A stretch of 64,000 bases of DNA, taken from contig OU964925.1 in assembly GCA_918807975.1 (NCBI GenBank), positions 1,588,798 through 1,652,797 on the forward strand, given 5' to 3'. Below, in pieces: positions 24,231 to 36,339 of this stretch. This DNA is from Aplidium turbinatum. Taxonomy: Eukaryota; Chordata; Ascidiacea; Aplousobranchia; Polyclinidae. Position 1 is the stretch's first letter; each line of letters begins with the position of its first letter. Both the position numbers and the translations under genes were made by a program. The notes beneath the pieces were generated by a model that ran no database searches, had not been told where the DNA came from, and worked only from the letters and a program-made list of their open reading frames with translations.

Positions 24231-25027
24231 ATGTATATATATATACAGGCCTAACTGGATTCAACAACAAATTAAACTGAGAATTCAACAATAACTGGAC
24301 AGCAGTGGCTAAATATCCATGCCCTCAGATCATTTCAAAATCTCAAGACTCAAGGTTCGTAAATTTGCATTGAAAAAATCTAAAATGACAACCTATTTAC
24401 TCATCAAACTAAAGTAACATTACTTACTCCATGCTACTTAAAACCTTGCAACCTGAAAAGAATTCGACAATTTATCATACTATGAGCATCAAATTTGCAC
24501 CTTTGAAGAAAGCTAAGTTGCTATTAATTAGTATGAATATTGATCTCATTACAGTGAAGTTGTAGCCAATGTTTTTTCATTAACATCATTACCAAGATAT
24601 TTTAAGTTCATGATGAAGCAACTACTGAAATCGTAGGCACTGAACTAAAACAACTCATAGGCCTATCCTATAGGTAATAGTTTCAAACTCAATCCTTGCC
24701 AGAAAATACAGACAACATCATCAATATCATACTATCTACATTGCCCGATATATTAACTGCATGAATTGGATGCCAAAACAACATAACACTTGCCTGTATA
24801 TTTGATCATTGATTGCTATAATACTGTGTCATTCATGGTAAATAGCTGAGCATATCAACCCTAGGACCAGTAAACACAAACAGCAGTTAATACAAAAAAT
24901 TCTTTTTATAGAAAACAATTCAACTGTAGTCCACAAAAACATGAAATCAAACACTGGAAAATTCACAGGTACTAAAACGAAGCTTAACATTCTCCACAAA
25001 TTGCAACATACCAAATACAATTAGTCT

Positions 25028-26498
25028 GGGAGCCTACGACAGAAGATTTCACCCCATAAGGTACAAAAGGTTTGACCCCTTGAAGTTACTGGGGTCAACC
25101 ATGTCACTCACAAAAAGTATGGAAGATTGACCGCGCCGGGTGGATCTGGTCCCTAGAGCCCCCTAAAAAGCCCAAAAAGGGGGTTAATTTCACCCCATAA
25201 GGTACATGGACCAAACTTGGTGAAAACGAAGTTCTATGTCAGGACATCACAAAAATATCAAATCTAACAATCTTTTCGAGTGGAAAGGTGATGTAAGACC
25301 CCCCCGAAAGTGACCCCCCGGGGGGTTAATTTCACCCCATAAGGTACATGGACCAAACTTGGTCAAAACGAAGTCTTATGTCAGGACATCACAAAAATAT
25401 CAAATCTAACAATATTTTTGGGTGGAAAGGTGATGTAAGATGCCTTCAAAGTGACTTCCCTTAATGTGACCCCCTCGGAACGTTTATTTCACCCCATAAG
25501 GTACATGGACCAAACTTGGTCAAAATGAAGTCTTATGTCAGGACATCACAAAAATATCAAATCTAACAATATTTTCGGGTGGAAAGGTGATGTAAGATGA
25601 CTTCAAAGTGACTTCCCATAATGTGACCCCCTCGGAAGGTGTATTTCACCCCATAAAGTACATGGACCAAACTTGGTCAAAATGAAGTCTTATGTCAGGA
25701 CATCACAAAAATATCAAATCTAACAATATTTTCGAGTGGAAAGGTGATGTAAGATGACTTCAAAGTGACTTCCCATAATGTGACCCCCTCGGAAGGTTTA
25801 TTTCACCCCATAAAGTACATGGACCAAACTTGGTCAAAACAAAGTCTTGTCAGGACATCACAAAAATATGAAATCTAACAATAGTTTTGGGAGGAAAGAT
25901 GATGTAAGACTCACCTAAAGTGACCCCCCAGGGGATTAATTGCACCCCATAAGGTAGGCTACATGGACTAAAGTAGGTTAAATCGAAGTCTTATTTCACG
26001 GCATAACAAAAATATCAAATCTAACAATATTTTCGGGTGAAAAGGTGATGTAAGATGTCATCAAAGTAACCCTAAGAGGGTTTATTTCATCATAGAGTAC
26101 ATGGACCAAACGTGGTCAAAACGAAGTCTTATAGGACACCACAAAATATCAAATCTAACAATACTCTCAGTTGGGAAGATGATAAAAGACCTACCCAAAA
26201 GTGAATCTCCTCCTATAATTTAATTTACTTCATCCCTTACTCGAACCAACCTTGGTGTAACGGAAGTGCTATGCCAGGACAGTACCAATGGATTAAATCT
26301 AAAAATATTTTTATTTAGGTTTTGGTGAAATACATTCACAAGCTGTCCCATGATGCATGAAGTGGAACTATAGCCTACTTTACAAAAAGTTTTTGTATAA
26401 ATCATGTTCAGTCAATCGAAAAAAGGCAACAGGACATGACAATACATGGCTTTGTAACACCAAAAACAGAAAGTACATGAGAAGCATATAGGCTACAG
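25028..26498. repeat. Left arm of large inverted repeat, tandem units
   Basis: About 1.47 kb made mostly of 155-bp-class tandem units containing TTTCACCCCATAAGGTACAT, GGACCAAACTTGGTCAAAA, CAGGACATCACAAAAATATC and GGAAAGGTGATGTAAGA. The outer end is GAGCCTACGACAGAAG. The arm is the reverse complement of 28177-29493. Confidence 0.92.
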
Positions 26499-26900
26499 TA
26501 GCCAGAAAATTGATCGAAGATCTTGATACGACCACTAAATGTTGAATTAATCGAACAACTGACTATCCAAATCAAAACGTTTCGAAGTGAATCATTTGGA
26601 ACGTTAATTCAGGCAGTAATGAACATTTTCCAGCTGCTACAATAAATAACCCAATAAACCCAATGTAGTAAATTTTTGTTTAATGCCATTTGCTTCATGT
26701 CTCTAATCAGTTATTGTAACTGTTCATTCATAAACAGAGATTGTTTGTGTAAATGTAAACGGTCGTTTCTTTATTCTTCATTGTCACTGCTGTCGCTTTC
26801 ACTTTTTTTGTCTTATTCTTCGTCTTATTTGGATAGTCAGTTGTTCTATTAAGTCAACATTTAGTGGTCGTATCAAGATCTTGGATCAATTTTCTGGCTA
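26499..26900. mobile_element. 402-bp foldback MITE
   Basis: Arms of about 80 bp begin TAGCCAGAAAATTGATC and end GATCAATTTTCTGGCTA. Both contain ATCTTGATACGACCACTAAA and its complement. It sits at the inner end of the left arm; a 3-bp CAG may be duplicated at its borders. Confidence 0.8.
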
Positions 26901-26909
26901 CAGTATAGC

Positions 26910-28176
26910 CACGGCGCCGATCCCTATAGGACAGTGGGGACATGTCCCCACCATCTTTTTACATGTCCCCACCATCTTTTTACATGTCCCCATCATCTTT
27001 TTACATTATTTTTGTAACGTAAAAGGGAAAATATTACCCGAATGTCACAATTTTACCAGTTAAACGTTTAAAATATGTTGAAAGGAGGGGACAACATTTT
27101 TGTTTTATGCGAGGAAGCCCCAACCGTAGTAGAAATGTTTTATTAGGCAGAGAAACCCTAGTGTAACTCGCAAATTGTATTTAATTTGGTTACGCCAGGG
27201 CCACACAGTGCAGAGTTTTAGAATTACTTTGAAAGAGTCGTACCAGCATGTAGTGCAGTAAGTGTAGCTTGTGTTACTTTTGTATAAGAAAAAAGCTATT
27301 TTTTCAGTTATTATTACATTGAGGTTAAGAGCTGCTGAAATATCTTTACCGGTTTGGCAAAAAATTGTATATAGGAAAATCAGCAGTTGGAAGGCTGACA
27401 GGCAGCTTTTTTTCAATTGAAAAAACTCTTACCCTACTCAATTTTTAAAAGACTTGTCACGTTCCAAATCGTCTTCAGTGTGGACATGGCCATTGTCAAC
27501 CTCCTAAACTTCAAGATCGATCGGTCAGAGTATTTTGCAGTCATTGACAGCTCGCAGCAAAATCTTACTGACTATTTCAAGTCGACCGATCTTGAGCACT
27601 ACAAAATTCTACAAGAATCACTCTTTAGTGGAAAGCTACAATCACATTTGGTAGACGATTATCATCAGTTCTTTGACACAGAGTCCCTTGCACAAGATTT
27701 TCGAATGATATTCAAGAAGATACAATCCGCTGTTCGGCAAATGTTTCCGCAAGTGGAACTTTTGCTCATATCACCAGCCCGCTCGTGTTCAGCTGAACGC
27801 TCATTTTCAACTTTGCGACGTATCAAAACTTTGTTACGATCTACCATGACACAGAAACGGCCAAATCATGCAATGGTCTGCTATGTGCACAATAAAGTTT
27901 TGAATTCGATCAACCTTCATTACAAGCCAAGGATCAACCAAGGACTTCGTTTTTAGTTCGCCGGAGACTCGTTGCCGAGTTGCAGTGTTTGGACTTCTGC
28001 TGTCCAATGCTGACACAGACAATTAAAATACATCGCATTAGACTTGTAGCCTATCTACTGTAGGCCTATTTGTTTGTTTGTTGAACAGACCCCAATCTTT
28101 CAGCTCGCTTCGCTCGTCTGCCCTTTCTTTCCTAGTAAATGTCCCCACCAATCTTAGAGAGCGATCGGCGCCCATG
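26910..28176 (+). mobile_element. hAT (TTF/ZMYM1-type) remnant
   Basis: Ends carry CACGGCGCCGATC and GATCGGCGCCCATG, followed inward by GGGGACAT motifs. The only clear coding piece is 27417-27956 (plus): DTESLAQDFRMIFKKIQSAV, LLLISPARSCSAERSFSTLR, RIKTLLRSTMTQKRPNHAMV, CYVHNKVLN. This is the C-terminal hAT dimerisation domain (SP.S.SAERSFS.LRR.KT.LRSTM...R). The rest of the transposase is deleted. Confidence 0.85.
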
Positions 28177-29493
28177 ACTGTAGCCTATATGCTTCTTATG
28201 TACTTTCTGTTTTTGGTGTTACAAAGCCATGTATTGTTACGTCCTGTTGCCTTTTTTAGATTGACTGAATATGATTTATACAAAAACTGTTTGTAAAGTA
28301 GGCTATAATTCCATTTCATGCATCATGGGACAGCTTGTGAATGTATTTCACCAAAACCTATATAAAAATATTTTTCGATTTAATCCATTGGTACTGTCCT
28401 GGCATAGCACTTCCGTTACACCAAGGTTGGTTCGAGTAAGGAATGAAGTAAATTAAACTATAGGAGGAGATTCACTTTTGGGTAGGTCTTTTATCATCTT
28501 CCCAACTGAGAGTACTGTTAGATTTGATATTTTGTGGTGTCCTATAAGACTTCGTTTTGACCACGTTTGGTCCATGTACTCTATGATGAAATCAACCCTC
28601 TGGGGGTTACTTTGATGACATCTTACATCACTTTTCCACCCGAAAATATTGTTAGATTTGATATTTTTGTTATGCCGTGAAATAAGACTTCGATTTAACC
28701 TACTTTAGTCCATGTAGCCTACCTTATGGGGTGCAATTAACCCCCTGGGGGGTCACTTTGGGGGAGTCTTACATCATCTTTCCTCCCAAAACTATTGTTA
28801 GATTTGATATTTTTGTGATGTCCTGACATAAGACTTCGTTTTGACCAAGTTTGGTCCATGTACTTTATGGGGTGAAATAAACCTTCCGAGGGGGTCACAT
28901 TATGGGAAGTCACTTTGAAGTCATCTTACATCACCTTTCCACTCGAAAATATTGTTAGATTTGATATTTTTGTGATGTCCAAACATAAGACTTCATTTTG
29001 ACCAAGTTTGGTCCATGTACTTTATGGGGTGAAATAAACGTTCCGAGGGGGTCACATTATGGGAAGTCACTTTGAAGGCATCTTACATCACCTTTCCACC
29101 CAAAAATATTGTTAGATTTGATATTTTTGTGATGTCCTGACATAAGACTTCGTTTTGACCAAGTTTGGTCCATGTACCTTATGGGGTGAAATTAACCCCC
29201 CGGGGGGTCACTTTCGGGGGGGTCTTACATCACCTTTCCACTCGAAAATATTGTTAGATTTGATATTTTTGTGATGTCCTGACATAGAACTTCGTTTTCA
29301 CCAAGTTTGGTCCATGTACCTTATGGGGTGAAATTAACCCCCTTTTTGGGCTTTTTAGGGGGCTCTAGGGACCAGATCCACTCGGCGCGGTCAATCTTCC
29401 ATACTTTTTGTGAGTGACATGGTTGACCCCAGTAACTTCAAGGGGTCAAACCTTTTGTACCTTATGGGGTGAAATCTTCTGTCGTAGGCTCTC
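28177..29493. repeat. Right arm of large inverted repeat
   Basis: Reverse complement of 25028-26498 with a few unit-level differences; ends CTTCTGTCGTAGGCTC at 29493. Its inner end ACTGTAGCCTATATGCTTCT pairs exactly with the inner end of the left arm. Confidence 0.92.
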
Positions 29494-29539
29494 GGTCTAA
29501 ATATTTTCCAAAATTGAAGATGGCACTGTTTACATTCAT

Positions 29540-30850
29540 GGGAAAATTTTAATGTATGTCATACAAAATATTACACTATAACAATATACAAAGTTTTTAA
29601 ACTGGTAAGATGTTCAAAACTCATGGTAAGATTGATTCTCTCAATAACTGGACATTTTTACAAATAAATTTATTAGTAGAATATAGATAAAGAAGCAAAA
29701 AACCTCATAAGATTACCAGTACAAAGCAGGGTTTCAAAATTCCACCAATGAAGAAATGTAGTGTATATCCTAATGATTATTAGTAATAGCTTACCTCTGC
29801 CTTCTTATTGCATTATTTTACATTTTGCAGATATGATATATCATATATATACTAAATCGAAGCTTAATATTCTGCCCAAATTGCAATATACCAAATACAA
29901 AAGTTTTAAAATTGATGACACTACATTTAACATTTAAAAAAAATGTTAATGTATTTCATACAAAATGCAACACTATAAACAAATTCCTAAACTAGAAAGA
30001 TTTTGAAAACTCATGGTAAGATTGATTTGCCCAATAACTGAACATTTTTGCCCAAATATTTTTACAAATAAATAGGCTATCATACATTAGTAGAATATAG
30101 AGAAAGAAGCAAAAAACCTCATAAGATTACCAGTACAAAGCAGGGTTTCAAAATTCCACCAGCAAAAAATGTACCGTAGTGTATATCCTAATTCCAAATG
30201 AACTTCAGTGATAAGCTTACCGGTACCTCTGCTTGCTAATTGCATTTTTTTACATTGACACTCTGCAGATATATACTGAATCGTGAATCGAAGCTTAACA
30301 TTCTGCCCAAATTGCAATATAAAAAATACAAAAGTTCCAAAATTGATGACACTACATTTAACATTTAAAGAAAAATGTTAATGTATATATTACATACAAA
30401 ATGCACATAAAGTAATAAGCAAAAACCTCATAAGGTTATTAGCAGGCTACCCAGCAAGCTTAGAAATCTCACCTGTGAAGAAATGCAGCCTATGTACATG
30501 CTGGTGAATATCGGTACTAATAAGCTTAACTTTGCTTGCCAATTACGTTCTTTTACACTTTACTTTTTGCAGGTGGTGTTGAATCGAAACTTATCATTGT
30601 GCCCAAATTGCAATACCACATGCAACAATTTTCAAAATCGATGAAAATGCATTTTACATTGATTAGAAAATATTAATGTATATATCTCATAAATTATAAC
30701 AATTACGTAAAGTTTCTAAACTGGTAAAATGTCGAAATATCATGATAAGATTGATTTGCCCAAATAAGTGCAGATTTTTGCCCAAATTCGCGGCGTTTTT
30801 TTTTCAGCGGGGGAGCGACCGCCCCCCCTGCCCCCCCATCTCCTACGGCT
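29540..30850. repeat. Tandem units of 300-430 bp in the 7-kb element
   Basis: Phrases TTAATGTAT..CATACAAAAT (29545, 29945, 30377, 30672) and GAAGCTTAAyATTCTGCCCA (29857, 30290, with a variant near 30580) recur in order. The same GAAGCTTAACATTCT phrase lies just left of the inverted repeat (about 24980), so the inverted repeat was inserted into, or grew within, this array. Confidence 0.8.
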
Positions 30851-30929
30851 ATGACTGTAAGGACTTTTACTGGCCCTTACTCATCTTTTGCTTATTCTTA
30901 AGTCTTTTTTTTTAGTTAACTCGTGACAG

Positions 30930-31030
30930 TGATCTAAGTCAGCGCTCTTTAACCTTTTTGCCACGGCGGAACCTATGATTTACATTCGCGCGCGTCACGA
31001 AACCCTAACAAAAATTTATAAATCACAAAT
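30930..31030. repeat. hAT-like TIR, isolated
   Basis: CAGCGCTCTTTAACCTTTTT followed by GCCACGGCGGAACC matches the wording of hAT ends (compare CAGTGTTTTTCAACCTTTTT at 3351). No partner end or transposase found. Confidence 0.5.
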
Positions 31031-31536
31031 TACCTGGAAGAAAATGACGTATTTTATTAGGCCATATTATTACAGTATTAGGGAAATCAATTTTGTGACC
31101 TAAAAACTTGAAGTTTTAACCATAGGTGTTGAAAATTTTGACCGATAACTTCCTGCGCTTACAACTCAAATGTGAAATACGAAGCTTCTAGAAATTAAAC
31201 GGTTAATTAAGAACATTTTCTTTTTCTGATGAAATAAAAATATGGAAGACTTAATGATACCAGAAGTAAAGAAAGTCACCGCAGTGTCTTTATATACCCT
31301 GAAATTACTGACAAGGTTTTTATAGCCCTGCTATACTTTAACATCAAGTAGCCTACTGCTTCAAGATATTGCCTTTGAAGTTCCTGTCTCTTGCCAAATA
31401 TTATTTCGAATGGAGGTCCTCAGCACACTGTGCGAATGTGGTGAAATATCAAATAGAAAATATCAATATCAAAATACCAGCCTTCCACGCCTAAGCTATT
31501 TTTCAATCGTCCAGTAGTGGAAAAAAGTAATGTTAT

Positions 31537-32810
31537 CACTAGGGCAAGTTTTTTATGACTTGAAAAATCGAAAAATATGACTATTTTTTTTAAGTATATG
31601 ACAGCATGTGACTTTACTTTTTAAGCATTAAGTAATTATAATCTCCGTAGTTTACAACTAGCATGCAAGCTTTTACATGTATTTTAAACAATGACATATT
31701 CGAACAACGAACAAATACTTGAAAGTCACTACAAGAATTCAAATGTCTAACGTATTTTTGATCAATAAACATTTAAGTACAATTTTAAACAATAAATACT
31801 ATTAATACTACAATAAGTACTCAATGCCTAGTAAAAAAGCCAAGCAGAGCAAATTACATCAAATATAGTTATTCCTTTTTAAATCCTCTACAGCCTGTTT
31901 CACGCTAAAAGAAGCATCATAAGGAATAAATTTTATTTAATTAATAAATTATAATTTAATAAATGAATGAATAATTATTAAATAGCTCTATTTGAATAAG
32001 GTAGTATACAAAATTTCCGTCTGTAAAATTTCTGTTTGGACAAAGTGTTGATTTCAAAAAGAGAAATGATTGCACCACAGATGCTGAAGTAAGCTGGCAT
32101 TTCAACAAATTTGCATACAGTGCTCGAGAAATATCCAAGGTTGCAAACTATGCTCTTCGTACGAACACGAATATTCGTTATTCGTAAGCCGTTTGTGTTT
32201 AAAAAATTAAAAAATCGAAACTCAATCTATTTAAAAATTTTGTTCGGAAAGCTACGTGCAACTATTTTGAAATACAAACATTTTAAAGTTTAGTGAAATG
32301 TTGACAACCAGACAAAATTTCTCTAAAATACAGTAATTGCACAAATACAAAATAATTCAATTGTTTTTAACAGAAAAAGACCTTTGTGTTCGTAAATTTT
32401 GTTTGTGTAGTTGAAGTGAAAAAGTTTGTTTACGAACAAAAAACATCATCTACTTACAAGATATTATGAGTTATGATAATACGTTTGTGTAGTCGAATGG
32501 TGGAGCGTCTGCGCGACGCCAGTTCGACACCACTCCAGAGCACGCGACTGTGTCTCATAAATCTACAAATTATTAAATTTCAATGTCTACAGCAGCTGCT
32601 TGAACTACATCTACGAAGTTACTAGGGTTCGATCTTTGCATGTTAAGCTAAAAGTCATATTTTATGACCTAAAACAGAAAATATGATTTTTTATGACTTT
32701 ATAACATCTTACACAGAGCTCACGACAACGTAGATCTTCACTGTTATCAGTTTCATCAGTTTATGTACCACAAAAAAATGACTTGAATCACTTTTCTGGC
32801 CGTAGTTATT
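31537..32810. repeat. Interspersed repeat copy 2
   Basis: Direct-orientation copy of 23080-23860 (plus its continuation at 30862), expanded by extra sequence in the middle (about 31760-32560) that includes the tRNA-like segment below. It shows the uninterrupted site of the 7-kb element. Confidence 0.8.
32485..32545 (+). repeat. tRNA-like segment, possible SINE head
   Basis: TGTGTAGTCGAATGGTGGAG resembles an A box with a D arm, and CCAGTTCGACACCAC resembles a B box with a T arm, 25 nt apart. The piece is shorter than a full tRNA and shows no obvious acceptor stem, so it is more likely SINE-derived than a functional gene. Confidence 0.4.
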
Positions 32811-33200
32811 ACCTTAAAAACTGCACCAAACAGATTATTAAGTTAGAATTGCAACAAAAAATCAATATCTTTAATAAACTATTAAAGATGAAAATAAAAA
32901 TCATGTAAAAAAAAGTTGATAAGCTTCTCGTCGTATCAGTCTGAAATTTAGTTTATGAACGTTTCAAAAACTTTAAACAAGGCAGAAATATTTTGATTTT
33001 ATTAAATTTTGTTTGTCCTAGTTATTACATTTCAAAAAGTAATGAAATACTTCAACTAATAAACAGTTATTACAAAAGTGACAAAGTCAGGAATAACCTC
33101 TTGTTTAACTAACTGGTCTACTTGGAGTGTGAATGCGGCACGGTGATTAAAAATTCAGAATGACGCATCAATACAGTGAAAAAAGAAGTTGATGCCCCTA
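32811..33200. other. Intron stretch, nothing recognised
   Basis: AT-rich sequence with no repeat structure or coding pattern seen. Confidence 0.4.
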
Positions 33201-33205
33201 TATCA

Positions 33206-33810
33206 GGGGTGGGGAACCTTTTTAGTATTGCGGGTCAAATAAAATGAGAAATAACACAGGCGGGCCACTAAAAATTTCGAAATTTTATTTACAGGTAAAA
33301 AATGCAGTGAAGTAGACAATGATTTATTTTACTTTTACAGCTAGTGGGATGGCTAAAAGTTTTTATTTTTGGTGAGTCGTGTGATGTCTGCTGACACGGA
33401 AGATGTTGCAACTCTTAACTGCATCTTCACGTTTTTATCAGTCAGTCTGGAGCAAAGCCGACTTTTTGTTAGATTCGATTTGGAAAAAAACTGCTCGCAA
33501 CGGTAGGTGCTTCCAAGCAGAGACACATATTTCAAAGCATGTTTCCGTATGACTGGAAAATCATCAGCATTTATGTAGCGTTGATAAAAGTTGAGCAGTG
33601 GAATATATACATACAGAACATTTTCGTGCGAATTTTACGATTTGATTTTGTTCCATTAGAATAGCCCACGTTACACTTTAATTTAGTTACGTTGTTGTAC
33701 ATTTGCTGTAACCACACTTCGCTTATCTCATGTGAAAATTCCAGGTCACTCAAGCCAATGGGAATGCCATTTAACCTACTTATAGCAACCAACCCTGTCA
33801 TAACGTCATT
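33206..33810 (-). mobile_element. hAT transposase C-terminal remnant with TIR
   Basis: The left end CAGGGGTGGGGAACCTTTTT at about 33206 is a hAT-type TIR. The minus strand then reads LKYVSLLGSTYRCEQFFSKS, NLTKSRLCSRLTDKNVKMQL, the hAT dimerisation block (LFGSTY.CE..FS....K...RS.LTD..L). Upstream (33571-33801) is EISEVWLQQMYNN and similar. Other parts are gone. Confidence 0.7.
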
Positions 33811-34004
33811 TAACCTAGTTGTTACATATCATCTGTTTCTTGTATAGTGTTTTGATTTGATGATCGTGTTTCCAGCAATGAGTACTTCCCAAACAGGGCA
33901 CGTTGTTGGAGCCCAAATGGCTGTGCACAAGATATGACCATAACAAGATGAAATCTGTCATTATTTTCAAAAAGCCAAATCCCCAAACTCTATTTCTAGT
34001 AGTG

Positions 34005-34158
34005 AATAAAAAAATATCAGTAACCTCTCAAGTTTTGTAGCTCCACACAAAGAGAAAATTACATGACTTTTAACTCTTTGAAAGACTTAAAAGTTAAGTA
34101 ATTTTCACTTTGTGTGGAGCTACAAGTACTTGAGAGGTTACTGATATTTCTATATTCA
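34005..34158. repeat. Foldback (hairpin) of about 150 bp
   Basis: AATATCAGTAACCTCTCAAG with TGTAGCTCCACACAAAG at 34012-34050 is mirrored as CTTTGTGTGGAGCTACAAG and CTTGAGAGGTTACTGATAT at 34108-34150. Arms are about 65 bp with few mismatches and the loop is short. Confidence 0.85.
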
Positions 34159-34159
34159 C

Positions 34160-35158
34160 TTGTTGATTTATGCATATCAGTTGGTATTCTCTGTGGACTC
34201 TTTTCTTGTATCATGGGCCAGTCCAATAGATGTTTTCTGGCACACCTCTTCTTTTTCTTTGAATTTCTATTTCTACTATCTTTTTTCTTCGGACCTCAAT
34301 AATGCAGTGTGAGTTTTCTCGCAGAATTTTTACTTTGTTAGACATAGCGCGCCCCCTCTCCAAATTTTGTCAAAATTACTATCTTGCCTCTTCCATGGTG
34401 TTCTGGAGCCGAGTTTCCTCTTGGTAGTATACCTATGACGTATGTATACTACAGTCCTTAGGTATTGTAGTCTGCAGATACCGTACAAACATCTTTAAAA
34501 TAATGAATACGAGATGACGATCCGCTGCGAACCGAGTACTTTTCACAAAATAGAATATTTACACAGACATTATGCAGTTATAGTAAGGTCACAATGCAGG
34601 GTGGTGACTTTCTCATCTCTCGTGTTTATTCTAATAAAATCGGAAATATTAAAAGTCTGTTCGAATTAAATACAATAAAGTGAAGAATTGTCATTGAAAC
34701 AGCAACAAGTCTAAGGTGGTAATGGGCGGGGCGGGACAAGTAGAAAGAATGACAGACAGCATATGGGTCAAAAAAAAAACACAGAATGGACATCAAGAAA
34801 GCGAAATGAACTAAACAGAGATCGAAAAAAAGGTGGTGTGGTGGAAATGAATGAAATGGTGTGGAAACATATGTGGAGGCCATCTGCCGGCAGTGGCATG
34901 ACTTGTTGATGATGAAGTAAAGCATTGCTGCATGAACCAGATCTAAGAAACAGTGTCAATTGGAGTGTTGTCAAGGTTTCTATTGAATCCCATTGCTCTC
35001 GACGTCGTGCCTTTGAGGTCGAGGGTCTGAATTGTCATTCAAAACCGCTTAAAACCTTCCTGGCAATACTGTAATATCACCACATCATGTTTCTGATACT
35101 TTTTAACGCTGATGTTCATCAATGTTGTTTGTAACTTGTTTATGTTTCTGTGACTTAC
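34160..35158. other. Intron before exon cluster, nothing recognised
   Basis: No coding or repeat pattern beyond simple A/G-rich stretches around 34740-34860. Confidence 0.4.
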
Positions 35159-35248
35159 CACAGGGTCTGTAGACAAGGGTTGCGCAAAGAATTTCTTGGG
35201 CAACGGTTCGTTCACATCTTCTGGAAGTTCGTAAATTTTGAATGCACC
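35159..35248 (-). CDS. Ferlin exon 9: pre-C2F region
   Basis: 90 nt, 30 codons, phase 0/0: GAFKIYELPEDVNEPLPKKF, FAQPLSTDPV. Equivalent to dysferlin [21 protein letters not shown]. Acceptor TTTTCAG, donor GTAAGT. A 12.1-kb intron follows, holding the nested 7-kb element. Confidence 0.94.
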
Positions 35249-35484
35249 CTGAAAATTATACGAAATTTAATAACAGATTGCGTTCAACTTATATTATCAC
35301 GTGTTGTAATCCTAATTTCTTCTGGAATAAATGTAACCAAAGGAAGTAAACTTTCTCTAATTAATATAACAGATTTAATTTGATGAGAACCACGACGAAT
35401 GCTCATGACATGTTTGGTGACTCAGCATTTTCCGTTACCCTTCTCGTAAGATCGAGATGAGAGAAGGATTATGTAGCAGTTTAC

Positions 35485-35610
35485 CTTAAATTCTCCAGCA
35501 AACTCAGGTTCTTCACTTCTGTCATGTTTTCCTTTGTTCAGTTTGAATGTTTCAATGAAATCGTAAAAGTAATTGAAATTTTCTTCCTTTTCCAGCTCAT
35601 TCTTGTAAAT
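35485..35610 (-). CDS. Ferlin exon 8: pre-C2F region
   Basis: 126 nt, 42 codons, phase 0/0. Reads IYKNELEKEENFNYFYDFIE, TFKLNKGKHDRSEEPEFAGEF, matching dysferlin [28 protein letters not shown]. Acceptor GTCGCAG, donor GTAAAC. It ends GEFK, which joins GAFKIYELPED of the next exon exactly as in dysferlin. Confidence 0.95.
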
Positions 35611-35676
35611 CTGCGACAGCTTCAAGGTTTACAACCAGTCAAACAAACAACCAAAACTTGTTTCAAGATAAACTAC

Positions 35677-35781
35677 CTTGATAAGATCGAGCCCGAGCGA
35701 CATGTAATCTCCACATTTTCCACTATCTCCGATCGAAGCGTAATACTTTGACCACCAGTCTATCTCATCATGTCGAACCAT
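35677..35781 (-). CDS. Ferlin exon 7: DWWSKYYAS block
   Basis: 105 nt, 35 codons, phase 0/0: MVRHDEIDWWSKYYASIGDS, then GKCGDYMSLGLDLIK. The IDWWSK(Y/F)(Y/F)ASIG block is diagnostic of ferlins (dysferlin FIDWWSKFFASIGEREKCG). Acceptor ATTGCAG, donor GTAGTT. Only 66 bp of intron separate it from the next exon. Confidence 0.95.
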
Positions 35782-36339
35782 CTGCAATCACGTTGGGGTT
35801 CATGAAAAATATGACAAACAAAATACCCAAAGCCAACCATTCATACTTATTGTATCATCACTTTTGTGAATATGTCGTTTGGTTCAGTAAATTTAAACAT
35901 ATTATGTAAAATTGGTGGTGTGTGGGATTACAGTATTTTTCCTTTGGTCTGCAATAGAGAAAAAAAACAAGTCTACTAATTGTCTTTGTTTTACACTCTG
36001 AAAGTTTTCAAACGACTCAAAAGTATAGTCTTTATGCTCTGGCGTCAAATTTCCTAGAAACATGCTAAAGCAATCTGGTGATATCAATTTTTTTCCTGAG
36101 ATGAACAACAAGTGGCTCCCGGCGCTCTATTCCGTGAATAACATCTGCAATATCTGATAGATGCAAAACGAAACTTGTTAACAAAGAGCCTTTACCCGGA
36201 TACCCCAGCTGCAAGGGCCAACGGAGAATAAAACAAGCAAGATTAAAGTTGTTGGGCAGTTTTCCCCTTTGTTGTCTTTTTAAAACAGACTCACTGCGCT
36301 TCCATAGATAAACTAACTTTTCCCAACTACATGCTAGCC

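Larger units (their letters stand above)
23861..30853. mobile_element. 7-kb nested element with hAT-type TIRs and 8-bp TSD
   Basis: Begins CATAGCCGTAGGAGA and ends TCTCCTACGGCTATG, a perfect 15-bp terminal inverted repeat, and is flanked by perfect 8-bp duplications ACTGTAAG (23853-23860, 30854-30861). Size about 6,993 bp. Both subterminal parts are rich in GCCCAAATTT-like words. The interior holds tandem repeats, a large inverted repeat (25028-29493), a foldback MITE and a hAT transposase remnant. No transposase belonging to the outer TIRs was seen, so it is probably nonautonomous. Confidence 0.88.
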
